Source: Olsenella sp. An270
GTDB taxonomy: Bacteria > Actinomycetota > Coriobacteriia > Coriobacteriales > Atopobiaceae
Length of the DNA: 64,000 bases
NCBI RefSeq assembly: GCF_002159735.1
Contig: NZ_NFJF01000003.1
Span: 124,001 to 188,000, forward strand
Reading direction: 5' to 3'
Positions 15,685 through 25,525 of the stretch are shown here, piece after piece. A model generated the notes under the pieces. That model was not told the origin of the DNA. It saw nothing but the letters and a program-made list of their open reading frames with translations, and made no database searches. The first letter of the stretch is position 1, and each line of letters opens with the position of its first letter. Made by a program: the position numbers and the translations under genes.

Positions 15685-16323
15685 GTGTTTGGCATTGGAG
15701 AGGGAGAGCTCGTACTCATCGTGCTCTTCGCGTTTCTGATCTTTGGCCCGGACAAGCTGCCGGGCATGGGCCGCACGCTCGGTCGCGCTCTTCGCCAGTT
15801 CAAGAGCGCGCAGGAGGGCTTCACCGAGGTCGTCCAGACCAACATCGTGGACCCCGCCGCCGAGGCCCTGAGCGACACGCCCAAGAGGCCTAACCGCAAC
15901 CACGCCGCCGAGCTCGAGGAGGACGCCGACCTCGAGTCTGCCGACGGCGAGGAGGCGCCCCGCGCCAAGCGCGCCGAGACCTTCGCCGAGCGCAAGAAGC
16001 GCCTGGCCGAGGAGAAGGCCGCCCGCGAGGCCGCCGAGAAGGAGGCCGCGGCAGAGGTCGAGTCGGACGACTCCGACGCCACCGACGCCGAGGACGCCCC
16101 GGCGCAGCCGGCGCCCGACGCCGCCGACGAGCCCCAGCCCAAGAAGCCCACCGCCGCCGACCTGTATGCGATGACCCCTTCCTCGAAGCCCCGCACCGGC
16201 GGGGTCGCTGGGGACAGCCCCAGCGCGACTCACGAAGTGAGCGAGGAGCGCAGCGACGAGCGCGGAGCGGACGGGGCCCTCCCCGTCGTCCCCGGCGCTC
16301 CCGACGACGAGAAGGAGGCCTAA
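15685..16323 (+). CDS. Sec-independent translocase TatA/TatB-family protein
   Basis: The 212-residue protein begins with the TatA/B pattern: a short membrane helix (ELVLIVLFAFLIFGPDKLPGMG, residues 8-29) followed by an amphipathic helix (RTLGRALRQFKSAQEGF). The long charged tail rich in Glu/Lys/Ala and its place before tatC favour the TatB type. The start is a GTG at 15685. With TatC it exports folded proteins such as the twin-arginine DUF4430 lipoprotein encoded at 6226. A palindrome-rich segment at 16203-16270 encodes the odd stretch ATHEVSEERSDERG, probably a coding insertion. Confidence 0.92.
   Translation: MFGIGEGELVLIVLFAFLIFGPDKLPGMGRTLGRALRQFKSAQEGFTEVVQTNIVDPAAEALSDTPKRPNRNHAAELEEDADLESADGEEAPRAKRAETFAERKKRLAEEKAAREAAEKEAAAEVESDDSDATDAEDAPAQPAPDAADEPQPKKPTAADLYAMTPSSKPRTGGVAGDSPSATHEVSEERSDERGADGALPVVPGAPDDEKEA
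16203..16270. repeat. Palindrome-rich insertion inside the tatA/B gene
   Basis: GTCGCTGGGG pairs with CCCCAGCG..GAC (16203-16228), CTCAC with GTGAG (16229-16241), followed by GAG/GCG-rich repeats (GAGCGCAGCGACGAGCGCG). It stays in frame and lengthens the variable C-terminal tail. The base composition pattern differs from the flanking alanine/glutamate codons. Confidence 0.55.
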
Positions 16324-16326
16324 GCC

Positions 16327-17115
16327 ATGCCGATCGGTCCCGCACGCATGCCCATCATGGATCACCTCGGCGAGCTGCGCCGTCGCCTCACGATCATCGT
16401 GGTGGCCGTCGTCGTCTGCGCGCTCGTCGTCTACTTTGCCACGCCCGCGCTGATCGAGCTCATGATCGGCCAGATCGAGGAGGCCATGAACGGCGCCGAG
16501 CTCGTCGTCACCACGGTGCTCGGCGGCTTCACCATCCGCTTCAAGGTCGCGCTGTTCTTCTCGGTCATCATCTGCTGCCCGATCATCATCTGGGAGGTTC
16601 TCGCGTTCTTCCTTCCGGCGCTCAAGCCCAAGGAGCGTCGTTGGGTCCTGCCCACCGTGGCGGCGATGGTCCTCCTGTTCTTCCTGGGCATGATCTTCTG
16701 CTTCTTCGTGATCCAGCCCGCCGCCTTTGGCTGGCTGCTCGAGCAGTCGCTCGAGATCGGCGCCCTCATGCCCGAGGCCAGCGACTACCTGGACATCTAC
16801 ATGCTGCTGGAGATCGGCTTTGGCATCGCGTTCCAGCTGCCGCTCGTGATCTTCTACCTGTCGATCCTGCACCTGGTCCCGTACAAGACGTTCCGCTCGC
16901 AGTGGCGCATCGTCTACGTGAGCTTCATGGTGCTCTCCGCCGTGGTGACGCCCGACGCCTCGCCCGTCACCATGGTCCTCATGTTCGCGATCCTCATCTT
17001 CCTCTACGAGGCCGCGCTCGCCGTGTCGCGCTTCATCATCGTCGCGCGTGACGGCAAGGAGGCCCTCAAGTGGTCCCGCGAGGACTATGAGAACCGCGAC
17101 CTCGAGAAGCTCTAG
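16327..17115 (+). CDS. tatC: Sec-independent translocase subunit TatC
   Basis: The 262-residue protein has six hydrophobic segments and the TatC signature near the N-terminus (MDHLGELRRRL) that forms part of the twin-arginine recognition surface, plus the family FYLSILHLVPYKTFRSQWR and VVTPDASPVTM motifs. It is the receptor core of the Tat exporter in the cytoplasmic membrane. It begins three bases after the tatA/B stop and is followed 12 bases later by topA, so the three genes are likely one transcript. Confidence 0.97.
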   Translation: MPIGPARMPIMDHLGELRRRLTIIVVAVVVCALVVYFATPALIELMIGQIEEAMNGAELVVTTVLGGFTIRFKVALFFSVIICCPIIIWEVLAFFLPALKPKERRWVLPTVAAMVLLFFLGMIFCFFVIQPAAFGWLLEQSLEIGALMPEASDYLDIYMLLEIGFGIAFQLPLVIFYLSILHLVPYKTFRSQWRIVYVSFMVLSAVVTPDASPVTMVLMFAILIFLYEAALAVSRFIIVARDGKEALKWSREDYENRDLEKL

Positions 17116-17127
17116 GACGGTCTCGCA

Positions 17128-19629
17128 GTGAAGCTCATCGTCACCGAGAAGAACGACGCCGCCGGCCAGATCGCGCGGCTGCTCTCCACCTCCGGCAAGC
17201 CCAAGGCCGACAAGGTCTACAACACGCCGGTCTACCGCTTCACCTGGGACGGCGAGGACTGCGTGACCATCGGCCTGCGCGGTCACATCCTCAAGGTGGA
17301 CTTCCCGGTCCAGCTGACCTTCGACGCGGAGGAGGGCTGGCGCGGCGTCACCGCCGACGGCGAGCTCATCCCCGCCGACGTCCCCGACGGCCTGGCCCGC
17401 CCGCCCTACAAGTCCCGCCGCAAGCCCTTCCTCGCCGACGGCGTGGACCTCAAGGGCTGGAAGATCGCCAGCCTCCCGTACCTGGTGTGGGCGCCCATCG
17501 AGAAGCTCCCCGCCGAGAAGGAGATCATCCGCGCGCTCAAGAACCTCGCCAAGAAGGCCGACTCGGTGATCATCGGCACCGACTTCGACCGCGAGGGCGA
17601 GCTCATCGGCTCCGACGCGCTGCGCCAGATCCGCGAGGTCGCGCCCGACGTCCCCGTCTCGCGCGCCCGCTACTCCGCGTTCACGCGCGCCGAGATCGAC
17701 CACGCCTTCGCGAACCTCGTCGAGCTCGACCAGGACCTCGCCGACGCCGGCGAGTCCCGTCAGTACATCGACCTCATCTGGGGCGCCGTCCTCACGCGCT
17801 ACCTCACCGCCGCGCGCTGGAGCGGGCTGGGCACGGTGCGCTCCGCCGGCCGCGTCCAGACCCCCACGCTCGCCCTCGTCGTGGAGCGCGAGCGCGAGCG
17901 CCTCGCCTTCGTGCCCGAGGACTACTGGGTCATCCATGGCCAGGCCGAGAAGGACGGCGACGCCGCGGGCCCCTTCCGCATCACGCACGCCACGGCGCGC
18001 TTCTGGGACCATGCGGCCGCCGAGACGGCCTTCGGCCACGTGGCGGACGCCACCGAGGGCCGCGTCACCGCCGTCGAGCGCAAGAGCCGCACGCAGCGCC
18101 CGCCCGCGCCGTTCAACACCACGTCGCTCCAGGCCGCCGCGGCCGCCGAGGGCATCAGCCCCGCGCGCACGATGCGCCTGGCCGAGAGCCTCTACATGGA
18201 CGGCCTCATCTCGTACCCGCGCGTCGACAACACGGTCTACCCCAAGTCGCTCGACCTGCGCGAGTCCGTCCGCATGCTCTCCACGGTGCCCGCCTACGGC
18301 GCCGTCTGCCACGAGCTCCTCAAGCAGGACAAGCTCACCGCCACCCGCGGCAAAGAGGAGTCCACCGACCACCCTCCGATCTACCCCACGGCACCGGCGT
18401 CCCCGGACAGCCTCCAGCCGGCGGAGTGGAAGCTCTACAACCTGATCGCCCGCCGCTTCCTGGCCACGCTCATGGGCCCGGCCACGATCGAGGGCACCAA
18501 GGTGACGATCGACGTCGCCGGCGAGCCGTTCACGGTGACGGGCAGCGTGCTCGCGAGCCCCGGCTTCCGCGCGGCCTACCCCTACGGCCTCAAGAAGGAC
18601 GACCAGCTTCCCGCCCTCGCCGAGGGTGACGTCGTCTCCGTGGACAACATGGAGCTTCTCGCCAAGCAGACCGAGCCGCCCGCGCGCTACAGCCAGGGCA
18701 AGCTGATCCAGGAGATGGAGAAGCGCGGACTGGGCACCAAGTCCACGCGCGCGAGCATCATCGACACGCTCTACGAGCGCAAGTACTTCAAGAACGACCC
18801 GGTGGAGCCGAGCCAGCTCGGCATGGCCATCATCGACGCGCTCACCACCTACGCGCCGCGCATCACGAGCCCCGACATGACGGCCGAGCTCGAGGACGAC
18901 ATGACCAAGGTCGCTGACGGCGCGCAGACGCAGGAGCAGGTCGTGAGCCACTCCCGCGCGCTTCTCGCCGGCCTCATGGACGTGCTCGTGGAGCACACCG
19001 ACGACCTCTCCGACGCCATCGCCGACGCCGTCACGGCCGACGCCAAGGTGGGCACCTGCCCCAAGTGCGGCAAGGACCTCGTGGTCAAGAGCTCCGCCAA
19101 GACGCGCGGCAGCTTCGTGGGCTGCATGGGCTGGCCCGACTGCGACGTCACCTACCCGCTCCCCCAGGGCAAGATCTCTGCGCTGGAGGGCGACGCCGCC
19201 GTCTGCCCGGAGTGCGGCGCGCCCCGCGTGAAGGTTCAGCCGTTCCGCAGCCGCGCGTACGAGGTCTGCGTGAACCCGGCGTGCCCCACCAACCGCGAGC
19301 CCGACGTGGACGTGGGTGCGTGCCCCGCGTGCGCCGAGGCCGGCCGCGAGGGGCGCCTGGTGGCGCACAAGTCCGAGAAGAGCGGCAAGCGCTTCATCCG
19401 CTGCACCAACTACGACGACTGCGGCACGAGCTACCCGCTGCCCGCGCGCGGAGCGCTCGAGGCCACGGGCGAGACCTGCCCGGACTGCGGTGCGCCCCTG
19501 GTCGTGGTCACGACGGCGCGCGGCCCGTGGAAGCTCTGCCCCAACATGGACTGCCCCGGCCGCGAGAAGAAGGCCAGCGCCCCGCGCCGCGGCCGCCGCA
19601 CGGGCGGGACGCGTCGGAAGAGGTCCTAG
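17128..19629 (+). CDS. topA: DNA topoisomerase I, type IA
   Basis: The 833-residue enzyme starts with a Toprim domain (MKLIVTEKNDAAGQIARLL; metal-binding GTDFDREGE at 150-158). The catalytic tyrosine lies in ISYPRVDNTVYP (Tyr363), and four Cys4 zinc-ribbon modules follow from about residue 640 (CPKCGKDL, CPECGAPRVK, CPACAEAG, CPDCGAPLVV). The N-terminal style (VTEKNDAAGQIARLLS) resembles archaeal-type topoisomerase I rather than the E. coli form. It relaxes negative supercoils by cutting and passing single strands. The start is GTG at 17128. Linkage to tatC is probably incidental. Confidence 0.93.
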   Translation: MKLIVTEKNDAAGQIARLLSTSGKPKADKVYNTPVYRFTWDGEDCVTIGLRGHILKVDFPVQLTFDAEEGWRGVTADGELIPADVPDGLARPPYKSRRKPFLADGVDLKGWKIASLPYLVWAPIEKLPAEKEIIRALKNLAKKADSVIIGTDFDREGELIGSDALRQIREVAPDVPVSRARYSAFTRAEIDHAFANLVELDQDLADAGESRQYIDLIWGAVLTRYLTAARWSGLGTVRSAGRVQTPTLALVVERERERLAFVPEDYWVIHGQAEKDGDAAGPFRITHATARFWDHAAAETAFGHVADATEGRVTAVERKSRTQRPPAPFNTTSLQAAAAAEGISPARTMRLAESLYMDGLISYPRVDNTVYPKSLDLRESVRMLSTVPAYGAVCHELLKQDKLTATRGKEESTDHPPIYPTAPASPDSLQPAEWKLYNLIARRFLATLMGPATIEGTKVTIDVAGEPFTVTGSVLASPGFRAAYPYGLKKDDQLPALAEGDVVSVDNMELLAKQTEPPARYSQGKLIQEMEKRGLGTKSTRASIIDTLYERKYFKNDPVEPSQLGMAIIDALTTYAPRITSPDMTAELEDDMTKVADGAQTQEQVVSHSRALLAGLMDVLVEHTDDLSDAIADAVTADAKVGTCPKCGKDLVVKSSAKTRGSFVGCMGWPDCDVTYPLPQGKISALEGDAAVCPECGAPRVKVQPFRSRAYEVCVNPACPTNREPDVDVGACPACAEAGREGRLVAHKSEKSGKRFIRCTNYDDCGTSYPLPARGALEATGETCPDCGAPLVVVTTARGPWKLCPNMDCPGREKKASAPRRGRRTGGTRRKRS

Positions 19630-19674
19630 CCCGCGGTCCTTCTCGCCCGCGTCCGTGCCGGGCCCTCTTTCGCC

Positions 19675-19793
19675 GAGTGTACGAGTTTCGTTGCACACGT
19701 CGCCTCCCGCGGTTGCGGAAGGCGACGTTTTCGCAGATAAGAGTTACCGTCGACGAACCTTTTTGGTCGCTGTATAACGTAACTCGTACACTC
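19675..19793. promoter_or_regulatory. Element D: same 13-bp inverted repeat as element C, upstream of the GH2 gene
   Basis: GAGTGTACGAGTT (19675-19687) is exactly inverted as AACTCGTACACTC (19781-19793). The arms are identical to those at 11367-11475. Between them lies TTGCGG (19713-19718), 17 bp, GATAAG (19736-19741), centred in the repeat, and a second -10-like TATAAC (19773-19778). The end of the element is 37 bases before the GH2 start. The shared arms suggest that one regulator controls this gene and the formamidase gene. Confidence 0.7.
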
Positions 19794-19830
19794 GATGGGG
19801 GAGAAGGACGATGGTCACCTGGGAGGCGCG

Positions 19831-21657
19831 ATGCTGGACCTGAGACGCGTGCTTGCGAGCAAGCCCAAGCCGCCTGCCGACGTCGAGCTCGCCGAGCTCT
19901 GGACGCCGTGGGGCGAGAGGGTCGCGTCGGGCGACAAGGACGTGGCGGCCGTCTCGCACCCTCGTCCGCTGTTCGCGCGCGAGCGCTGGGCGTCGCTGAA
20001 CGGTTCCTGGGAGTGCGCGTTCGTCCCCGCGCCCGACGCCGCCTCCGCCTGGCGCGACGCCGAGCCCCCCGAGGGCGGCTGGCTCCCCATCCGCGTGCCC
20101 TTCTCGCCCGAGGCGCCGCTCTCCGGCGTGGGGCGCCGGCTCGGACCGGACGAGCTGCTGTGGTATCGCCGCGAGCTCGAGGGCGTCGAGCTGGCGGCGG
20201 GGGAGCGCCTGGTCCTGCACCTCGATGCCGTCGACTGGGCGTGCTCGGTCTACGTGAACGGAATGCGCGTCGCCGAGCACACGGGCGCCTACCTGCCCTT
20301 CTCGGCCGACGTCACGGACGCGCTGCACCCGGGCGAGAAGAACGTGCTCGCCGTCTGCGTCTTCGACCCGTCCGATGCCGGTACGCAGCTGCGCGGCAAG
20401 CAGCGCCTCGCGCGCGGCGGCATCTGGTACACCGCCCAGAGCGGGATCTGGCGCGACGTCTGGTGGGAGGTCGTGCCGGAGGCGCACGTCGCGGAGCTGC
20501 GGGCTGACGCCCGGGCAGACGAGGGACGCGTGGTCCTTCTCGCCCGCGCGACGGGGGCCGGCGAGCTCGTGGCCCGGCTCGTGGACGGGGGCGTCGAGGT
20601 CGCACGCGCGGCAGCCTTCGTCAGGGGCGAGCGGGACGTGGAGCTGTCGCTGCCCGTGGGCGAGGTGCGCCCGTGGAGCCCGGACGACCCGCACCTGTAC
20701 GACCTCGAGGTCTCCTTTGGCGGCGACCACGTGCGCAGCTACTGCGCCTTCCGGACGGTCGAGGTGCGCGCGGACGCCTCCGGCACGCCCCGCGTGCACC
20801 TGAACGGCGAGCCCCTCTTTGTGCGCGGCGTGCTCGACCAGGGCTACTGGCCCGACGGCCTCATGACGCCGCCTGCCGAGGAGGCGCTCGAGCACGATGT
20901 GCGCGCCATGCGCGAGCTGGGCTTCAACTTGCTTCGCAAGCACATCAAGGTGGAGCAGCCGCGTTTCTACGCGCTCTGCGACCGCCTGGGCATGCTCGTG
21001 TGGCAGGACGTGCCCTCCGGCGGCGGCGCGTACGGCGCGTGGCAGACGAGCTACCAGCCCACGCTCCTGCGTGCGAGCTGGACGCGGGTGTCCGACCGCG
21101 GGGAGCGCGCGTGGCGGCGCCTCGCCGCGGACGATCCCGCATACCGCGAGGAGTGGCGCTCGACCTGCGAGGGCATGGTGCGCCTGCTCGCGGGGCACCC
21201 GAGCGTGATCGGCTGGACGCTCTTCAACGAGGGCTGGGGGCAGTTCGACGCCCGCGTCGCGACCGAGCTCGTGCGCACGCTCGACCCCACGCGCCCGGTG
21301 AGCTCGACGAGCGGCTGGTACGACCAGGGCTGCGGCGACCTCTGGAGCGTGCACAACTACTTCCGCCCGCTCGAGGTCTGGCCCGACCGGGCGCGTTCGG
21401 CCCGGGCGTTCATCATCTCCGAGTTTGGCGGCGTGAGCTGGGCGGTCCCGGGACACGTGAGCCTGGCGACGTCATACGGCTACGACCAGGCCGCCGGGGG
21501 CGAGGAGTTTGCCGCGGAGGTGCACGGCCTGCTCGAACAGGCGGATGCGCTGGAGGCCGAGGGCCTTACCGGATTCGTGTACACCCAACTCTCCGACGTG
21601 GAGGAGGAGACCAACGGCCTGCTCACCTACGACCGCCGCGTGAACAAGCTCGCGTGA
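19831..21657 (+). CDS. Glycoside hydrolase family 2 enzyme
   Basis: The 608-residue protein has the GH2 layout. First comes a jelly-roll sugar-binding domain (ERWASLNGSWECAFVP, then HLDAVDWACSVYVNGMRVAEHTG), next an Ig-like domain, then the catalytic barrel with VRGVLDQGYWPDG. The acid/base Glu lies in LFNEGWGQFD and the nucleophile in FIISEFGGVSW. No signal peptide is present, so it is cytoplasmic and acts on imported sugars. It resembles uncharacterised beta-galactosidase/beta-glucuronidase relatives, and the sugar is not predictable. The ATG at 19831 is chosen because GGGAGGCGCG precedes it; an in-frame ATG at 19795 lies inside the inverted repeat. Confidence 0.9.
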   Translation: MLDLRRVLASKPKPPADVELAELWTPWGERVASGDKDVAAVSHPRPLFARERWASLNGSWECAFVPAPDAASAWRDAEPPEGGWLPIRVPFSPEAPLSGVGRRLGPDELLWYRRELEGVELAAGERLVLHLDAVDWACSVYVNGMRVAEHTGAYLPFSADVTDALHPGEKNVLAVCVFDPSDAGTQLRGKQRLARGGIWYTAQSGIWRDVWWEVVPEAHVAELRADARADEGRVVLLARATGAGELVARLVDGGVEVARAAAFVRGERDVELSLPVGEVRPWSPDDPHLYDLEVSFGGDHVRSYCAFRTVEVRADASGTPRVHLNGEPLFVRGVLDQGYWPDGLMTPPAEEALEHDVRAMRELGFNLLRKHIKVEQPRFYALCDRLGMLVWQDVPSGGGAYGAWQTSYQPTLLRASWTRVSDRGERAWRRLAADDPAYREEWRSTCEGMVRLLAGHPSVIGWTLFNEGWGQFDARVATELVRTLDPTRPVSSTSGWYDQGCGDLWSVHNYFRPLEVWPDRARSARAFIISEFGGVSWAVPGHVSLATSYGYDQAAGGEEFAAEVHGLLEQADALEAEGLTGFVYTQLSDVEEETNGLLTYDRRVNKLA

Positions 21658-21782
21658 GCGGCGGCCCCGTCCCCTCCCCGCACGGTTTGGGTTCGTCGTC
21701 GAGCGTCCCCGACGTGGTTTTCTCGCGGGTTCGCGCGCGAGAGGGTACCATTGAGGGGTTACGAGACCGAGGGGAGGCGCGG

Positions 21783-22393
21783 ATGCGCGGGGTGTTCATC
21801 ACACTCGAGGGAGCCGACGGCTGCGGAAAGTCGACGCAGGCGTCGCTGATCGCCGACGCGCTCGAGGCCTCCGGCCGCGAGGTCGTGCGCCTACGCGAGC
21901 CGGGCGGCACCCCCATCTCCGAGAAGGTCCGCGCGCTGCTTCTGGACCCCGCCAACGACGAGATGGTCCCCGAGTGCGAGCTCATGCTCTACGAGGCGAG
22001 CCGCGCCCAGCTCACGCGTCAGGTGATCGAGCCCGCGCTCGCGCGCGGCGCCGTCGTCCTGTGCGACCGCTACTACGACTCCACCTACGCCTACCAGGCC
22101 GGCGGCCGCGCCCTCGACGACGCGCTCGTCCGCCGCGCCAACCTGCTCGGCAGCTGCGGCGTCGTGCCCGACCGCACCCTCGTCTTCGACCTCGAGCCCG
22201 CCGTCGCCTACGCCCGCGCCACCGCCGGCGGCGCTGACCGCATGGAGGCCGAGGGCCTCGCGTTCCAGGAGCGCGTGCGTGACGCCTACCTGCGCCTGGC
22301 GGCGGAGGAGCCCTCGCGCGTGCGCGTGATCGACGCGTCGGGCGAGAGGGACGAGGTCGCCGCCCGCGCGCTCGCCGCGCTCGAGGGCCTGCT

Positions 22394-22397
<4 letters not shown>
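21783..22397 (+). CDS. tmk: Thymidylate kinase
   Basis: The 204-residue enzyme has the P-loop EGADGCGKST (residues 9-18), the REPGG motif, and CDRYYDSTYAYQ with the DR(Y/H) catalytic region and the lid. It phosphorylates dTMP to dTDP using ATP. The ATG at 21783 follows GGGGAGGCGC. Its TGA overlaps the start of holB (ATGA, 22394-22397). It opens a replication/translation block whose order tmk-holB-ricT-rsmI-metG-rsmA/tatD recalls the Bacillus chromosome. Confidence 0.97.
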
Positions 22398-23514
<1,117 letters not shown>

Positions 23515-23536
<22 letters not shown>

Positions 23537-24978
23537 AGTTTGCCTACGCCGCGCGCGACCTGTGGTTCGACCCGGCGCTCACCGGCGCCCAGGAGGGCGA
23601 CCACGTCATCTGCACCACCGAGCGCGGCCTCGAGATAGGCCTCGCCACGGCGGACGCGCGCGAGGTCACGCCCGAGGAGCTCTCCGCCACGATCGGTCAT
23701 GCCCAGCTGCGCGAGGTCGTGCGCATCGCCACCGACGAGGACCTCGAGCGCGCCGAGGAGCTCGCGCGCCGCGGCGACGAGTCCATGCCGGCCTTCCGTC
23801 GCCACGTGAGCGAGTCCGGCCTGGACATGAAGCCCGTGGGCGTGGAGTACCTCTTCGACGGCGAGAAGGCCGTCTGCTACTTCGCCGCCGAGGAGCGCGT
23901 GGACTTCCGCCAGCTCGTGCGCGACCTCTCGCGCGAGTTCCACGTGCGCATCGACATGCGCCAGATCGGCGTGCGCGAGGAGGCCGCCATCGTGGGCGGC
24001 TACGGCCACTGCGGCCAGGAGCTCTGCTGCCGCCGCTTCTCCACGGGCTTCGACCCGGTGTCCATCCGCATGGCCAAGGAGCAGGACCTCCCGCTCAACT
24101 CCACCAAGATCTCCGGCGCGTGCGGCCGCCTCATGTGCTGCCTGCGCTACGAGTTCGAGGCCTACCGCGACTTCAAGAGCCGCGCGCCCAAGCGCAACGC
24201 CGTGATCGACACCCCGCTCGGCAAGGCCAAGATCATCGAGTACGACACGCCCAAGGAGCAGCTGTGCCTGCGCCTGGAGAGCGGCAAGCAGATCCGCGTG
24301 GCCCTCGCCGACATGACTGCCTCCGAGGCCGCGCACAAGAAGAGCGAGGAGCTGGGCTGCCCGTGCCGCCCGGACACCGTGACGCGCGAGGTCCTCGACC
24401 GCCTCGAGTCCCCGGACGTCCAGATGGCCCTCGCCGAGCTCGACCGCAAGAACGGCGTGCTCGCGGAGCCCGAGGTGGACGCCTCCGACATCTTCGTCAA
24501 GCCCAAGCGCAAGCGTCGTCGCGCGTCGGGCGGCTCGCCGGCGGGCGAGAGGGACGGTCGCGCCGCGGTCGGTTCCGCGCCGTCCGGCGACGAGGCCCCC
24601 GGCGCCACGCGCCGTCGCCGCAAGCGCCGCCCGGGTGACGGGGGCGTCCCCGCGCCGGCCGAGCAGGCCGCGCCGAGCCAGGGTGCCACGCGCCGCCGCC
24701 GTCACCACCAGGCGGCGGAGGGCGATGCCGCGCCGCAGGGCGAGCAGCAGGGAGCCAAGCGCACGCGCCGCCCCGGCGACAAGGGCGGCCAGGTCGCGCA
24801 GCCCAAGGGCGGTGGCATGCAGCCCTCGCGCAAGAGGCGCGCGCAGCAGGCGGGCGGCGGCGACCAGCCGTCGTCCCAGCAGGGCGCCGACGGTGCCGCC
24901 AAGCCGCGCCGCAGGCGTCGTCGCGGCGGCCGCGGCCGCGGCGGCAGCGCCGAGGGCGGGGCGCCCGCGGGCGAGTAG
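23515..24978 (+). CDS. ricT: PSP1/RicT (YaaT)-family protein with long basic tail
   Basis: Residues 1 to about 280 match the PSP1 C-terminal domain family: VEYLFDGEKAVCYFAAEERVDFR, IDMRQIGVREEAAIVGGYG, and the Cys-rich CGQELCCRRF and CGRLMCCLRYE motifs that in Bacillus RicT contribute to Fe-S cluster binding. RicT acts with RicA and RicF in mRNA processing with RNase Y; those partners are not here. The remaining 200 residues form an unusual disordered tail of Arg clusters alternating with Gly/Gln/Pro. The start at 23515 is chosen for AAGGAGG and overlaps holB by 22 bases. Confidence 0.9.
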
Positions 24979-24990
24979 CGGGAGGTTCCC

Positions 24991-25413
24991 ATGTACGGAC
25001 TCAAGACCGAGTGGCACTTCGACTCCGCCCACTTCCTGGCCGACTACCACGGCAAGTGCGAGAACCTCCACGGCCACCGCTGGCGTGTGGTTGCCTACCT
25101 GCGCACCGACGCGCTGGGGGAGGCCGGCACGGAGCGCGACATGGTCATGGACTTCGGGGCGTTCAAGCGCGCGGTCCGCGAGGTCTGCGACGGCCTGGAC
25201 CACACCTTCCTCGTCGAGGAGGGGACGCTCGCCCCGGCCACCGTGGCGGCGCTCGAGGCGGAGGGCTTCTCGCTCACGGTCCTGCCCTTCCGGACCACGG
25301 CCGAGAACCTCGCGCGCCACATCTGCGACGAGCTGCGCGCCCGAGACCTGCCCTGCGCGCAGGTGGACGTCTACGAGACCCCGCTCAACTGCGCGACCTA
25401 CGTGGCGGGGTAG
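24991..25413 (+). CDS. queD: 6-carboxy-tetrahydropterin synthase / QueD-like protein
   Basis: The 140-residue protein has the 6-pyruvoyl-tetrahydropterin synthase fold. The zinc histidines lie in FDSAHFL and LHGHRW, the catalytic-type Cys in GKCENLHGH, and LDHTFL and the C-terminal YETPLNCATY are also typical. In bacteria this family makes carboxy-tetrahydropterin for queuosine and 7-deazaguanine synthesis. No queC/queE/queF is adjacent, so the pathway must be completed elsewhere or the protein has another pterin role. It starts 12 bases after ricT with a GGGAGG site. Confidence 0.88.
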   Translation: MYGLKTEWHFDSAHFLADYHGKCENLHGHRWRVVAYLRTDALGEAGTERDMVMDFGAFKRAVREVCDGLDHTFLVEEGTLAPATVAALEAEGFSLTVLPFRTTAENLARHICDELRARDLPCAQVDVYETPLNCATYVAG

Positions 25414-25487
25414 CGCGCCGCCGTCCCTCTCGCCCGCACCGCTGGCCCAAAACGCTCAAAGCCGAGAATAACGTCCGCCCCCGTGGC

Positions 25488-25493
25488 TATACT
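25488..25493 (+). promoter_or_regulatory. Putative -10 element (TATACT) before the GH5-like gene
   Basis: TATACT lies 32 bases before the chosen start codon at 25526. No convincing -35 hexamer is seen. A GTCCCTCTCGCCC motif, recurrent after stop codons in this window, precedes it at 25423. Confidence 0.55.
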
Positions 25494-25525
25494 TGCCTTA
25501 GATGACGGGGAAGCGGAGGTGCGTC

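Noticed and set aside
15640-19698. 1352-codon minus-strand open frame opposite tatA/B, tatC and topA
   Set aside because: High-GC codon-position shadow; no recognisable motif, whereas the plus-strand genes are clear.
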